In this document: positions 50,026 through 58,996 of the stretch, one piece after another | How positions within the stretch are numbered: the stretch's first letter is position 1 | Layout: each line of letters opens with the position of its first letter | Assembly: GCF_003057745.1 (NCBI RefSeq) | Contig: NZ_QBJD02000004.1 | Location: 124,001 to 188,000, forward strand | Length of the DNA stretch: 64,000 bases | Reading direction: 5' to 3' | Source of the DNA: Enterobacter sp. RIT418 | GTDB lineage: Bacteria > Pseudomonadota > Gammaproteobacteria > Enterobacterales > Enterobacteriaceae | Position numbers and translations under genes: made by a program | The notes under the pieces: generated by a model | The model's database searches: none | Seen by the model: the letters and a program-made list of their open reading frames with translations, nothing else | Told to the model about the DNA's origin: nothing

Positions 50026-50991
50026 ATGACAAAGTATGCTTTAGTAGGTGATGTGGGCGGCACAAACGCGCGTCTTGCCCTGTGCGATGTGGATACAGGC
50101 GAAATTTCTCGGGCGAAAACCTATTCCGGGCTAGATTATCCAAGCCTTGAGGCCGTCGTACGCGTCTATCTTGATGAGCACAAGCTGGACGTTGAAGACG
50201 GATGTATCGCCATTGCCTGCCCAATCACCGGCGACTGGGTGGCGATGACCAACCATACATGGGCATTCTCCATTGCTGAAATGAAGAAAAACCTCGGCTT
50301 TTCCCATCTGGAAATTATCAACGACTTCACCGCGGTATCGATGGCGATCCCGATGCTCAAACCTGAGCATCTGACGCAGTTTGGCGGCACCGCGCCGGTT
50401 GAAGGCAAGCCGATTGCCGTTTACGGCGCGGGAACGGGCCTTGGCGTTGCGCATCTGGTGCATGTCGATAAGCGCTGGGTCAGCCTGCCGGGCGAGGGCG
50501 GTCACGTTGATTTCGCGCCAAACAGCGAGGAAGAAGGCATTATCCTTGAGGAGCTGCGCGCCGAAATCGGCCACGTATCCGCCGAGCGCGTGCTGTCTGG
50601 TCCAGGGCTGGTGAACCTCTACCGCGCGATTGTGAAATCAGACGGTCGTCTGCCGGAAAACCTCAAGCCAAAAGACGTGACCGAGCGCGCGCTGGCGGAT
50701 AGCTGCACCGACTGCCGTCGCGCGCTGTCGCTATTCTGCGTCATCATGGGGCGCTTCGGCGGCAACCTGGCGCTGAACCTGGGCACCTTCGGCGGCGTTT
50801 ATATTGCGGGCGGAATCGTGCCGCGCTTCCTCGAGTTCTTTAAAGCGTCCGGGTTCCGCGGCGGGTTTGAAGATAAAGGGCGCTTCAGAAGCTACGTGCA
50901 GGACATTCCCGTTTACCTGATCGTGCACGATAACCCGGGGCTGCTCGGCGCTGGCGCGCATCTGCGCCAGGTGCTGGGGCAAATACTCTAA
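50026..50991 (+). CDS. glk: Glucokinase
   Basis: Glk phosphorylates free cytoplasmic glucose with ATP. The 321-aa product equals E. coli Glk in length. The phosphate-binding loop is [12 protein letters not shown] (residues 8-19), the catalytic aspartate lies in [11 protein letters not shown] (about 100), and the adenosine motif [11 protein letters not shown] is present. It belongs to the bacterial glucokinase family without the ROK zinc motif. Intergenic repeat copy D follows. Confidence 0.96.
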   Translation: MTKYALVGDVGGTNARLALCDVDTGEISRAKTYSGLDYPSLEAVVRVYLDEHKLDVEDGCIAIACPITGDWVAMTNHTWAFSIAEMKKNLGFSHLEIINDFTAVSMAIPMLKPEHLTQFGGTAPVEGKPIAVYGAGTGLGVAHLVHVDKRWVSLPGEGGHVDFAPNSEEEGIILEELRAEIGHVSAERVLSGPGLVNLYRAIVKSDGRLPENLKPKDVTERALADSCTDCRRALSLFCVIMGRFGGNLALNLGTFGGVYIAGGIVPRFLEFFKASGFRGGFEDKGRFRSYVQDIPVYLIVHDNPGLLGAGAHLRQVLGQIL

Positions 50992-51000
50992 GGTTATATC

Positions 51001-51022
51001 CCCTCTCCGGTCGGGGAGGGGC
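51001..51022. repeat. G/C-strand palindromic intergenic repeat, copy D (short)
   Basis: CCCTCTCCGG and a GGGGAGGGG arm flank TC between the convergent glk and ypdB stops. It resembles the inner hairpin of copies A-C and may act as the shared terminator. Confidence 0.6.
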
Positions 51023-51027
51023 GCTGC

Positions 51028-51759
51028 TTACAGGTGCATGAGCTGGCGGAACTCTTTCACCCTGCTGCGGCTTACCGGCACCTGAAAATCCAGATCCTTC
51101 AGGCGCAAAATGTAGGTGTTGTTAAACCAGGGTTCGATCTCGCGGATTTTGTTCAAATTCACGCAAAACGAGCGGTGGCAGCGGAAGAAGTGCGCGGCGG
51201 GAAGCTTGCTGCAAAATTCGGTAATGTTCATCGCCATCACGTACGATTCGCGTCGCGTATAGACAAACGTCATTTTCTCGTGTGCTTCGGCGTAGTAAAT
51301 GTCGTCAATGGGCGTGACGATGATCCGCTCGTCTTTGACCAGATTAATGGTGTCGTTCTCCCGCGCCGTCGGGCTGGCGCTCACCTGCGTCGTCTGCTGC
51401 TGCCAGGCCGCCTCCAGCTTTTTCAGCATGCTGATGATGCGCGATTCCTGGTAGGGCTTCAGAATGTAGTCAAAGGCCTCCAGCTCGAACGCTTCAACCG
51501 CATGCTCTTTCCAGGCGGTGACGAAAACGATGAACGGCTTATGGGCGAACTGATTAATGTTTTGCGCCAGCAGGACGCCGTCCAGGGACGGGATGTTAAT
51601 ATCCAGAAAAATGGCGTCGACCCGGTTGTGCTGGAGAAACTTCAGCACGTCCAGCCCGTCGTCAAACGTGCCCACAATCTCCATCTGGCTGTGCGTTTTG
51701 ATAAGCCAGCTCAGCTCTTGTTGAGCCAGAATTTCATCTTCCACGATGATGACTTTCAT
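51028..51759 (-). CDS. ypdB: LytTR-family response regulator YpdB
   Basis: The 243-aa regulator has a receiver domain (phosphoacceptor Asp about 53 in DAIFLDINIPSLDG; Thr and Lys in VTAWKEHA and ILKPYQ). A LytTR DNA-binding domain follows (about 140-240, FFRCHRSFCVNLNKIREI). With YpdA it forms the pyruvate-responsive system that activates the yhjX transporter gene in E. coli. YhjX is not in this window. It begins 13 bp after ypdA on the same strand. Confidence 0.92.
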   Translation of the reverse strand: MKVIIVEDEILAQQELSWLIKTHSQMEIVGTFDDGLDVLKFLQHNRVDAIFLDINIPSLDGVLLAQNINQFAHKPFIVFVTAWKEHAVEAFELEAFDYILKPYQESRIISMLKKLEAAWQQQTTQVSASPTARENDTINLVKDERIIVTPIDDIYYAEAHEKMTFVYTRRESYVMAMNITEFCSKLPAAHFFRCHRSFCVNLNKIREIEPWFNNTYILRLKDLDFQVPVSRSRVKEFRQLMHL

Positions 51760-51772
51760 AGATTACTCCGGC

Positions 51773-53470
51773 CTAAGGCAGCAGGGATGTTGGCGCAAGC
51801 GCGGATGCGCGTTCGTTCGGAACGTAAAAGGCGATCTCGGTGCCGGGCTGAAGGCGGCGAATATGCAGCCCGTCGCCGTACAACAGCTTAACGCGGTGAT
51901 GCACGTTGAGCAGGCCAATTTTGTTGCCCGGCATTTCGTTTGATTCTACCCGTTCAACCACTTTAGGATCGATACCGTGCCCCGTGTCGCGCACGGAGAT
52001 GCGCACGCCGTTGCCGCTTTCGGTGACGCTAATGGTGACCACGCCTTTGCCTTTGCACGGCTGAATGCCGTGGACAATCGCGTTTTCGACCAGCGGCTGG
52101 ATGAGAAGGCTCGGGATCACGCAGTTAACCTCTTCATCGATATCGTAAATAACGGTGAGCTTGTCGCCAAAGCGGGCCTGCTCAATCGCGATGTAATCCT
52201 TTATCTGGTAGAGCTCTTTTTTGATGTCGATCTGCTCGTCGTCCTTCAGCTCAATGTTGTAGCGCAGGTAGCGCGACAGATTGAAAATCAGCTGGCGGGC
52301 GGTGTCCGGATTCAGGCGAATGGACGAGGAAATGGCGTTCAGCGCGTTGAACAGGAAATGGGGATTTATTTTGCTTTGCAGCGCGCGCAGCTCTGCCTTA
52401 TTTGCCATCTCGCGCAGCTGCTCCGCGCGCGACACTTCGAGCTGGGTGGAGATAATCTGCGACAGGCCGATAGCCATCTCCTGCAGCGAGGAGGTGATCT
52501 GGTGGGCGTGGCAGTAGTAAATCTTCAGCGTGCCCGTCACCACGCCTTTCTCCCACAGCGGGATCACCAGCATGGAGTGGATCTCTGGCGTTCTGTGCGC
52601 TTCATCATTGTTTTTAATGATGATTTTCCCGTAGTTAATCGCCTGGCGAGTCGTCGGGCTGATGGTGTCATCGTTGTCGCGATAGTTATGTTCCCCAACG
52701 CCGACGTAGGCCAGCACGTGGTCAATGTTAGTGATGGCAACGGCATCGGCGTGAATGTCGCGGCGAATGATATCGCACACCTGGCGCAGCGATTCGGCAT
52801 TCACGTGGCGGAACAGCGGCAGCGTTTTATTGGCAATGTCGAGCGCCAGCTTTGCCTGCCGCGCCGCGCTGGCCTCTTTTTCACCCTCAACGCTTTGCAC
52901 CAGCAGCACGATAAAGCCGATGCAGACGCTGCCCAGGATCATCGGTATGCCGATTTTAGACACAATATCGAGGCCCAGCGCGGTGGTCGGGGCCCAGATC
53001 ACCACCAGGATCATGGTCAACGTTTCGCAAAGCATGCCCGCCGCAATCCCCGCCCGCCAGTGCTGCTTTTTCGGTATTTTGCGGCTAATCCAGCCGGACA
53101 ATACCCCGGCAATAATGCTGGTGATAAAGCACGGAACCGCGGTCACGCCGCCGATATCAATCAGATAGCGGTGCGTACCGGCAATAACCCCCGTGATAAT
53201 GCCAACCCACGGACCAAATAAAATCCCGCCGGACATCACGGCGATAATTCGCACATTCACCAGCGAACCCTCAACCGGCACGCCGGACCAGGTGCTGAAC
53301 AGGGCAAACATCGAGAAGATCGCCGTGACGGCCAGCAGCTCCTTCGGTGAATGGGCCGATTTATGCAGAAGCTCGCGAAACAGGCGGATGCGGATAAGGA
53401 AGAAAAGGCAGATCAGCATGAGCGCCGCGCGGTCAAACACGGCGAGAAGCATATTGAAAATTTCGTGCAC
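51773..53470 (-). CDS. ypdA: LytS-family sensor histidine kinase YpdA
   Basis: The 565-aa kinase matches E. coli YpdA in length. Five or six membrane helices form the N-terminal LytS-type sensor (about 1-200), with [25 protein letters not shown] domain follows (about 220-340). The phosphorylated histidine is in [17 protein letters not shown] (about 370). The ATPase domain has [14 protein letters not shown] and DTGHGID. It is the first gene of ypdAB. In E. coli YpdAB responds to extracellular pyruvate. Confidence 0.92.
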   Translation of the reverse strand: MHEIFNMLLAVFDRAALMLICLFFLIRIRLFRELLHKSAHSPKELLAVTAIFSMFALFSTWSGVPVEGSLVNVRIIAVMSGGILFGPWVGIITGVIAGTHRYLIDIGGVTAVPCFITSIIAGVLSGWISRKIPKKQHWRAGIAAGMLCETLTMILVVIWAPTTALGLDIVSKIGIPMILGSVCIGFIVLLVQSVEGEKEASAARQAKLALDIANKTLPLFRHVNAESLRQVCDIIRRDIHADAVAITNIDHVLAYVGVGEHNYRDNDDTISPTTRQAINYGKIIIKNNDEAHRTPEIHSMLVIPLWEKGVVTGTLKIYYCHAHQITSSLQEMAIGLSQIISTQLEVSRAEQLREMANKAELRALQSKINPHFLFNALNAISSSIRLNPDTARQLIFNLSRYLRYNIELKDDEQIDIKKELYQIKDYIAIEQARFGDKLTVIYDIDEEVNCVIPSLLIQPLVENAIVHGIQPCKGKGVVTISVTESGNGVRISVRDTGHGIDPKVVERVESNEMPGNKIGLLNVHHRVKLLYGDGLHIRRLQPGTEIAFYVPNERASALAPTSLLP

Positions 53471-53856
53471 GAGTGAACCTGGTAAAGCGGGAAAAATCTA
53501 TAATAAAAAACCTGGCGCAGGATGACCAGCTATCGAGCAGGTTTATCAAATGAGGAAAAACCATAATTTACAAAGGGGATTGAAGGTGTGATGCTGATTT
53601 TTCCCCAGGTTTTATCTGTTGAGTGATTGTAGGTAAGTATAAAGATATCAGTGTGTTAATAAATGTGATATCAAAGTGCGCATGCGTGAACAGCGTACCC
53701 TTTTTAACGTCAGGTGACTTCCTCTTTTTGATGCGATAAATTTTTTTAACGGGACCACTCGACAGCAGGTTTTTATTCAGGTTACTTTCTAAACATGCCG
53801 CATCGGTGGCAGCGTCGCTCGGACGGTCCGGGCGCTAACGTTAATCTGAGGAATCT
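53471..53856. other. Intergenic region between ypdA and alaC
   Basis: The 386-bp gap between divergent genes is AT-rich over 53500-53780. It must contain both promoters. The alaC ribosome-binding sequence CTGAGGAATCT is clear, but I see no clear operator, terminator or small gene. A Leu- or Lrp-type site could be present without my recognising it. Confidence 0.4.
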
Positions 53857-55095
53857 ATGGCTGAGTTCAGTCCTGAACGCCGTTTTACGCGTATCGATCG
53901 TCTTCCCCCTTATGTTTTTAATATCACTGCTGAGCTGAAAATGGCTGCGCGCCGGCGCGGCGAAGACATTATTGATTTCAGCATGGGTAACCCTGACGGC
54001 CCCACGCCGCCGCACATCGTTGAAAAACTCTGTACGGTTGCCCAGCGTCCGGATACGCATGGCTACTCAACGTCTCGCGGCATTCCCCGTTTGCGCCGTG
54101 CTATCTCCCGCTGGTATCAGGACCGTTACCAGGTCGATATCGATCCAGAAAGCGAAGCCATCGTGACCATAGGCTCGAAAGAGGGGCTGGCGCACCTGAT
54201 GCTGGCGACCCTCGATCACGGCGACACGGTTCTGGTGCCCAACCCAAGCTACCCCATTCATATCTACGGCGCGGTGATTGCGGGCGCGCAGGTGCGCTCC
54301 GTGCCGCTGGTGGAAGGGGTGGACTTCTTCAACGAGCTGGAGCGTGCCATCCGCGAAAGCTACCCGAAACCGAAAATGATGATCCTCGGCTTCCCGTCAA
54401 ACCCGACGGCCCAGTGCGTTGAGCTCGATTTCTTCGAGAAAGTGGTAGCCCTGGCCAAGCGCTACGATGTGCTGGTGGTGCATGATTTGGCGTACGCGGA
54501 CATTGTGTATGACGGCTGGAAAGCCCCGTCCATCATGCAGGTGCCGGGCGCGCGCGACGTCGCGGTTGAGTTTTTCACGCTGTCGAAAAGCTACAACATG
54601 GCCGGATGGCGCATTGGTTTTATGGTGGGGAATAAAACCCTGGTCAATGCGCTGGCGCGTATCAAAAGCTACCACGATTACGGCACTTTTACGCCGCTCC
54701 AGGTGGCCGCTATCGCCGCGCTGGAAGGCGATCAGCAGTGCGTTCATGACATTGCCGCACAGTATAAGCGCCGTCGCGACGTGCTGGTTAAAGGGCTTCA
54801 TGAGGCGGGCTGGATGGTAGAGATGCCGAAAGCCTCAATGTACGTTTGGGCCAAGATCCCTGAACCGTATGCCGCAATGGGGTCGCTGGAGTTTGCCAAA
54901 AAGCTGCTACAGGACGCGAAGGTTTGCGTCTCTCCGGGGATTGGCTTTGGCGATTACGGCGACACGCACGTGCGCTTTGCGCTGATTGAAAACAGCGATC
55001 GCATTCGCCAGGCGGTGAGGGGGATTAAGAGCATGTTCAGAGCGGACGGGCTGCTTGCCTCCCGAAGCGCTGCCGAGCAACAGCCTGAGGCATAG
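53857..55095 (+). CDS. alaC: Glutamate-pyruvate aminotransferase AlaC
   Basis: AlaC makes alanine from pyruvate and glutamate. The 412-aa product equals E. coli AlaC (YfdZ) in length. The PLP lysine is in [20 protein letters not shown] (about residue 243). Other fold-type I signatures are [24 protein letters not shown] and [12 protein letters not shown]. It is divergent from the pyruvate-sensing ypdAB genes. A bidirectional terminator follows. Confidence 0.94.
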   Translation: MAEFSPERRFTRIDRLPPYVFNITAELKMAARRRGEDIIDFSMGNPDGPTPPHIVEKLCTVAQRPDTHGYSTSRGIPRLRRAISRWYQDRYQVDIDPESEAIVTIGSKEGLAHLMLATLDHGDTVLVPNPSYPIHIYGAVIAGAQVRSVPLVEGVDFFNELERAIRESYPKPKMMILGFPSNPTAQCVELDFFEKVVALAKRYDVLVVHDLAYADIVYDGWKAPSIMQVPGARDVAVEFFTLSKSYNMAGWRIGFMVGNKTLVNALARIKSYHDYGTFTPLQVAAIAALEGDQQCVHDIAAQYKRRRDVLVKGLHEAGWMVEMPKASMYVWAKIPEPYAAMGSLEFAKKLLQDAKVCVSPGIGFGDYGDTHVRFALIENSDRIRQAVRGIKSMFRADGLLASRSAAEQQPEA

Positions 55096-55105
55096 CCGAC
55101 AAACA

Positions 55106-55132
55106 AACAGGAGCCAGTGGCTCCTGTTGTTT
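55106..55132. terminator. Terminator after alaC
   Basis: AACAGGAGCC pairs with GGCTCCTGTT around AGT, followed by GTTTTA. It lies between alaC and the oppositely oriented ypdK. Confidence 0.8.
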
Positions 55133-55147
55133 TATCGATTTGCTCGG

Positions 55148-55219
55148 CTAGATCATCAGGGCAAAGGTGCCGGCCCAAACCAATACGATGACCGAAATGC
55201 CCATAAAGAAATATTTCAC
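55148..55219 (-). CDS. ypdK: Small membrane protein YpdK (23 aa), GTG start
   Basis: A 23-codon frame with a GTG start encodes one hydrophobic segment: MKYFFMGISVIVLVWAG followed by TFALMI. It is nearly the E. coli YpdK small membrane protein as I recall it. GGAG lies 10-13 bases before the GTG. The ATG seven bases upstream is in another frame and does not give this peptide. It is too short to be found by ordinary gene calling. Function is unknown; a single-pass inner-membrane location is expected. Confidence 0.82.
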   Translation of the reverse strand: MKYFFMGISVIVLVWAGTFALMI

Positions 55220-55534
55220 GTTTCATCACTCCGCGTAGCTTACGGTACGCATTAACTGACTAAGTCCACCTGAGTAAAGAGGGTTGAAATTACGCCTGGT
55301 CGGGAATAAAGCACGCCCGCCATATTGCTAACCTCAGCCCAGAATTCTGTACTTTCCTGTTGCCAGACGGCGCTAATGTACGCTTAAAAAAACGGGTAGG
55401 CAAGAGTGTTTTTATTTAATAATTTCCGTAACTTACGAGTGTCGTGGAACGGCGACAGTTTGATTTCAATGTGCAATAAATTTCGACTGAGCGACGTTAG
55501 AGAAATCATTATTCTGCGTGAATACAGGCGATTG
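55220..55534. other. Intergenic region between ypdK and the lpxP terminator
   Basis: About 315 bp without a credible protein frame. It must carry the ypdK promoter on the minus strand. Short inverted repeats occur but none is followed by a T-run, and I recognise no known RNA gene here. Confidence 0.4.
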
Positions 55535-55565
55535 AAAAGGTTAGTTTCCTGGAGAAACTAACCTT
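55535..55565 (-). terminator. lpxP terminator
   Basis: AAGGTTAGTTTC pairs with GAAACTAACCTT (12 bp, perfect) around CTGGA. On the minus strand it continues as TTTTC, 11 bp after the lpxP stop. Confidence 0.85.
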
Positions 55566-55575
55566 CAAAACGAAA

Positions 55576-56493
55576 TCAAATATAGAGAGAGGCTTCGCCC
55601 GCGGGGCGCGTTTTGAAGCGGCGGTGCATCCACAGATACTGCTCCGGCGCGCGCATGATCTCTTGCTCGATAACCCGGTTGATAAAGGCGGCGGCTTCGC
55701 ACTCATTTTCGGGGTAGTTTGCCATCTCCGGAGAAATATGCAGACGGTAGCCGGACTTGTCCGCCTTTCTGACCATAGTTACGGTTAACATCGTCGCGCT
55801 GGACAGGCGTGAGATGACAAAGGTGCCGTTTGTCGTCGCTACGTCTTTAACCGCGAAGAACGGCGCGAAGCTGCTGCCTTTCCGTCCGTAGTCCTGATCG
55901 GGCGCAAACCAGACGGCTTCACCTTTCTTAAGGGCTCCCACCATGCCGCGCAGGTTGTTGCGGCTGATCATGGCTTTGTTGGAGCGCATGCGGCCACGCG
56001 TTTGTACCCACTCCATCACCGGGCTGTTGTGGGGCCGGTAGGTTGCCATCATCGGCTGACACAGGCCCATTACGCGACCGCCCAGTTCGAGCGACATAAA
56101 GTGAACGCCCACTACCATTACGCCGCGATTTTGCATTTGCGCGCGCTTAAGGTTGTCTAGCCCTTCCACGTCAAACCATTTGCGGACGCGCTCGTCAGGC
56201 CAAAACCAGGCCATACCGGTCTCAAGCAGCGCCATACCGATGGATTTGAAGTTTTCAGAAATCAGTTTTTCACGCTGTGCTTCATTATAGTGTGGGAAGC
56301 AAAGCTCAATATTCTTGCGGGCAATCGATTCGCGGCGTTTAAGGAAGTGGCGGGAGGTACTGCCCAGCTTAGACCCCAGAAAACGAAGCACCGGATAAGG
56401 GAGTTGCACTAACAGCCAAAGGACGCCAAGGCCGAACCATGTAAACCAGTAGCGCGGATGCAGAAAAGCGCGCTTAAATGTGGATTGAGACAA
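55576..56493 (-). CDS. lpxP: Palmitoleoyl acyltransferase LpxP (lipid A, cold-induced), probable TTG start
   Basis: LpxP adds palmitoleate to the lipid A precursor at low temperature in place of the LpxL laurate. The protein matches E. coli LpxP across its length (FLHPRYWFTWFGLGVLWL, RGVMVVGVHFMSLELGGRV, APDQDYGRKGSSFAPFF, YLWMHRRFKTRP). The HX4E catalytic motif is HFMSLE. One N-terminal membrane segment is present. There is no ATG at the expected position. TTG at 56493 gives 305 aa (E. coli 306) with an AAAGG sequence about 10 bases upstream. Another TTG at 56532 would add 13 residues. Confidence 0.9.
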   Translation of the reverse strand: MSQSTFKRAFLHPRYWFTWFGLGVLWLLVQLPYPVLRFLGSKLGSTSRHFLKRRESIARKNIELCFPHYNEAQREKLISENFKSIGMALLETGMAWFWPDERVRKWFDVEGLDNLKRAQMQNRGVMVVGVHFMSLELGGRVMGLCQPMMATYRPHNSPVMEWVQTRGRMRSNKAMISRNNLRGMVGALKKGEAVWFAPDQDYGRKGSSFAPFFAVKDVATTNGTFVISRLSSATMLTVTMVRKADKSGYRLHISPEMANYPENECEAAAFINRVIEQEIMRAPEQYLWMHRRFKTRPAGEASLYI

Positions 56494-56805
56494 ATTAAGG
56501 AAACCTTTATGAAGCCGGTAAAAGTAGCGCAACTTTCGCGATACAACGTGCCATTTAGACCGTAAGACAAGGTCATGGTTGCAGGCTTTACCGAACTTTA
56601 CGGCGTTGCCTGGCCACTTCTGACGTTGGGTGGGCGGCGTAATGTAGCACCGTTATACGCTATGTCCTAACAGATGTTTTTGATTAAAAAAGCGGCAGGT
56701 GTGGAGGGGCTTGATTTACCTGAAGATGTTAGCCGTGAAGGGAAAGAAAATCGGAATTTTGGAAGATTTGGCGTAAAAACAGACAGTTAATATCATGCGG
56801 ATAAA
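56494..56805. other. Intergenic region between lpxP and tRNA-Arg
   Basis: About 312 bp, containing the lpxP promoter. No coding frame, integrase remnant or direct repeat of the tRNA 3' end is visible. In E. coli K-12 this junction is occupied by prophage CPS-53 and a long gene block. Confidence 0.5.
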
Positions 56806-56880
56806 TGGTGTCCCCTGCAGGAATCGAACCTGCAACTAGCCCTTAGGAGGGGCTCGTTATATCCATTTAACTAAGGGGAC
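56806..56880 (-). tRNA. argW: tRNA-Arg (anticodon CCT)
   Basis: The 75-nt cloverleaf starts GTCCCCTTAGTTAAATGGAT. The anticodon loop CTCCTAA gives CCT, and CCA is encoded. It corresponds to E. coli argW, a well-known phage attachment site that appears unoccupied here. Confidence 0.95.
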
Positions 56881-56891
56881 GAGGCGGCAAG

Positions 56892-56920
56892 AGTATAGCG
56901 CTATTTGCACTTTGCGTTAA
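56892..56920 (-). promoter_or_regulatory. Promoter of tRNA-Arg
   Basis: On the minus strand TTAACG, a 17-base spacer and TATACT are followed by a GC-rich stretch (TTGCCGCC) just before the tRNA. Confidence 0.72.
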
Positions 56921-56955
56921 GCGTATCGCCGCCTGACTGCTCAAAGAGTCACCAT

Positions 56956-57885
56956 TTACGCTGATTTAGCAGCGGATTTCTCCTTTTCAGCCTGTGCCTT
57001 GAGTTCAGCCTTGCGTTTATTCGACATGTCGTTGCGGATCTGCGCGTGGCTCAGCAGGGCAAAGATAAAGGTGCCGCCGCAGATGTTGCCCGCTAGGGTG
57101 GGCAGGGCAAAGGGCCAGAAGAAGTCGCTCCAGTGCAGCGTACCGTTAAAGACCAGATAAAGGATTTCCACGGTCCCGACCACGATGTGCGTGGTGTCTG
57201 CCAGGGCTATCAGCCAGGTCATCAAAATAATCACGACGATTTTTGCGCTGCCGGCTGACGGAAACATCCACACCATCGTTGCGATGATCCAGCCGGAGAT
57301 AATGGCATTGGAGAACATCTCTAACGGCGTATTTTTCATGACGTCCATGCCGATTTTCACAAACGCATCCCGGGTGGGCTCGTCAAATATCGGCATATAC
57401 TCAAACGCCCACGCCGCGATCCCCGTGCCGATAAGGTTACCCAGCAATACCACGCTCCACAGGCGCATCAGCAAACCAAAGTTTCCGAGCGTCGGGTTTT
57501 GCATCACGGGCAGTACCGCGGTGACCGTGTTTTCGGTAAAGAGCTGCTGGCGCGCCATAATCACAATAATAAAGCCGAAGGTGTAACCGAGATTTTCCAG
57601 CAGAAAGCCGCCGGGTATTCCCTCAAGCTGAACGTGAAATATCCCTTTTGCCAGCAGCGATGCGCCCATGGACAGCCCGGCTGCGATGGCTGACCACAGC
57701 AGCGCCATTGCGTCGCGCTCCATCTCCTTCTCGCCGTCCTGTCGGATGTGTTCATGAATCGCCATCGCGCGGGAGGGGAGTCGGTCTTCATCCATCTCTA
57801 TTTTTTCGCCGCGGCTGTTCTCCTCGCTATCAACCTGTACATCTTCATTTTGTTCGTTAATTTTATCTTCACTGATTTCCTTCAT
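56956..57885 (-). CDS. yfdC: Formate/nitrite transporter-family protein YfdC
   Basis: The 309-aa protein matches E. coli YfdC (310 aa). It has a charged N-terminal extension (about 1-60) followed by six membrane helices of the FNT pentameric channel family (NLGYTFGFIIVIMARQQLFTENT, NLIGTGIAAW, NAIISGWIIATMVWMF, LADTTHIVVGTVE, NICGGTFIFALLSHAQ) and a Lys/Ala-rich tail. The central histidine of formate channels is in TTHIVVG. The substrate is not established. It is divergent from mlaA. Confidence 0.9.
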   Translation of the reverse strand: MKEISEDKINEQNEDVQVDSEENSRGEKIEMDEDRLPSRAMAIHEHIRQDGEKEMERDAMALLWSAIAAGLSMGASLLAKGIFHVQLEGIPGGFLLENLGYTFGFIIVIMARQQLFTENTVTAVLPVMQNPTLGNFGLLMRLWSVVLLGNLIGTGIAAWAFEYMPIFDEPTRDAFVKIGMDVMKNTPLEMFSNAIISGWIIATMVWMFPSAGSAKIVVIILMTWLIALADTTHIVVGTVEILYLVFNGTLHWSDFFWPFALPTLAGNICGGTFIFALLSHAQIRNDMSNKRKAELKAQAEKEKSAAKSA

Positions 57886-58133
57886 AACCGCTCCGGACTA
57901 AGGGGACTTTCTTTTAAGCGTAGCGGCTTTCGGCGAAAATCCCGTGGGGTTGCTCTTAAATTGGCGGCAATGACAAGAAAGGCGACACATCGCGCGGAGA
58001 GCCATTGTAAAATTACGCGCGAAACGAATTTCAAAAGACAGGCTATGCTGAGATTAGGTGGCGTTAGTTGCTGAGCGTCATTGTGCTCATAGACATCCTG
58101 AAGCGTGCTGTTACAATCACTTGCATATTTCAG
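57886..58133. other. Divergent yfdC-mlaA intergenic region
   Basis: The stretch between yfdC and the mlaA leader hairpin holds promoters in both directions. A TTACAA-containing element at about 58110 could belong to the mlaA promoter, but no consensus -35/-10 pair stands out. No small gene is credible. Confidence 0.4.
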
Positions 58134-58154
58134 ACGGAGCGGCAAACGCTCCGT
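58134..58154 (+). other. Leader hairpin upstream of mlaA
   Basis: ACGGAGCG and CGCTCCGT form a perfect 8-bp stem with a GCAAA loop, 45 bp before the mlaA ATG. There is no T-run, so it is not an ordinary terminator. It may stabilise or regulate the mRNA leader. Confidence 0.5.
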
Positions 58155-58199
58155 TACGGGTGGCAATCGACGATGGCCATACTGAACAGGGAGATTTTT

Positions 58200-58952
58200 A
58201 TGAAACTTCGGCTGTCGGCGCTTGCGCTTGGCACAACGATGCTTGTGGGCTGCGCAAGCTCTGGTGAGCAAACCGGACGTTCCGATCCTCTGGAAGGGTT
58301 CAACCGCTCAATGTACAACTTCAACTATAATGTGCTGGACCCGTATGTGGTCCGCCCGGTTGCGGTTGCATGGCGTGATTACGTTCCACAGCCCGCGCGT
58401 AACGGGTTAAGCAATTTCACCAGCAACCTGGAAGAGCCTGCGGTGATGGTAAACTATTTCCTTCAGGGCGATCCGTACCAGGGGATGGTGCATTTCACGC
58501 GCTTCTTCCTGAACTCCCTGTTAGGGATGGGCGGCTTTATAGACGTGGCCGGCATGGCGAACCCGAAACTGCAGCGCGAGCAGCCGCACCGCTTCGGCAG
58601 CACGCTCGGGCATTATGGCGTAGGTTACGGCCCTTACGTTCAGCTGCCGTTCTATGGCAGCTTCACGGTGCGTGAAGACGGCGGTGATATGGTGGATACG
58701 CTCTATCCGGTGCTGTCCTGGCTGACCTGGCCGCTGTCGATTGGTAAATGGACCGTCGAAGGGATTGAAACCCGCGCGCAGCTGCTTGATTCTGACGGCC
58801 TGCTGCGTCAGTCGTCCGACCCTTATATCATGGTGCGTGAAGCCTACTTCCAGAACCACGATTTCATTGCCAACGGCGGCAAGCTGAAGCCGGAAGAGAA
58901 CCCGAACGCCAAAGCCATCGAGAACGAATTAAAAGATATCGACTCGGAATAA
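58200..58952 (+). CDS. mlaA: Outer-membrane lipoprotein MlaA (VacJ)
   Basis: MlaA removes mislocalised phospholipids from the outer leaflet of the outer membrane together with OmpC or OmpF and the MlaBCDEF transporter. The ATG at 58200 gives 250 aa with a lipoprotein signal ending LVGC (Cys18); Ala and Ser follow, consistent with outer-membrane sorting. The open frame extends upstream to 58068 but that would bury the signal peptide. The family motif DPLEGFNRSMYNFNYNVLD and the GHYGVGYGPYVQLPFYG region are present. A GGGAG ribosome-binding site precedes the ATG. Confidence 0.95.
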   Translation: MKLRLSALALGTTMLVGCASSGEQTGRSDPLEGFNRSMYNFNYNVLDPYVVRPVAVAWRDYVPQPARNGLSNFTSNLEEPAVMVNYFLQGDPYQGMVHFTRFFLNSLLGMGGFIDVAGMANPKLQREQPHRFGSTLGHYGVGYGPYVQLPFYGSFTVREDGGDMVDTLYPVLSWLTWPLSIGKWTVEGIETRAQLLDSDGLLRQSSDPYIMVREAYFQNHDFIANGGKLKPEENPNAKAIENELKDIDSE

Positions 58953-58954
58953 AT

Positions 58955-58983
58955 AAAAAAGGTGAGCAATGCTCACCTTTTTT
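58955..58983. terminator. Bidirectional terminator between mlaA and fadL
   Basis: AAAAAAGGTGAGC pairs with GCTCACCTTTTTT (13 bp) around AAT, between convergent genes. Confidence 0.9.
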
Positions 58984-58996
58984 GATCCCGCCGCGA

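Noticed and set aside
51977-53221. A 414-codon open frame opposite ypdA
   Set aside because: Antisense shadow; composition of Val, Asn, His and Arg runs typical of reverse-read membrane and kinase codons.
56494-56880. Prophage or island at tRNA-Arg
   Set aside because: No integrase, no tRNA 3' duplication and no foreign genes on either side of argW.
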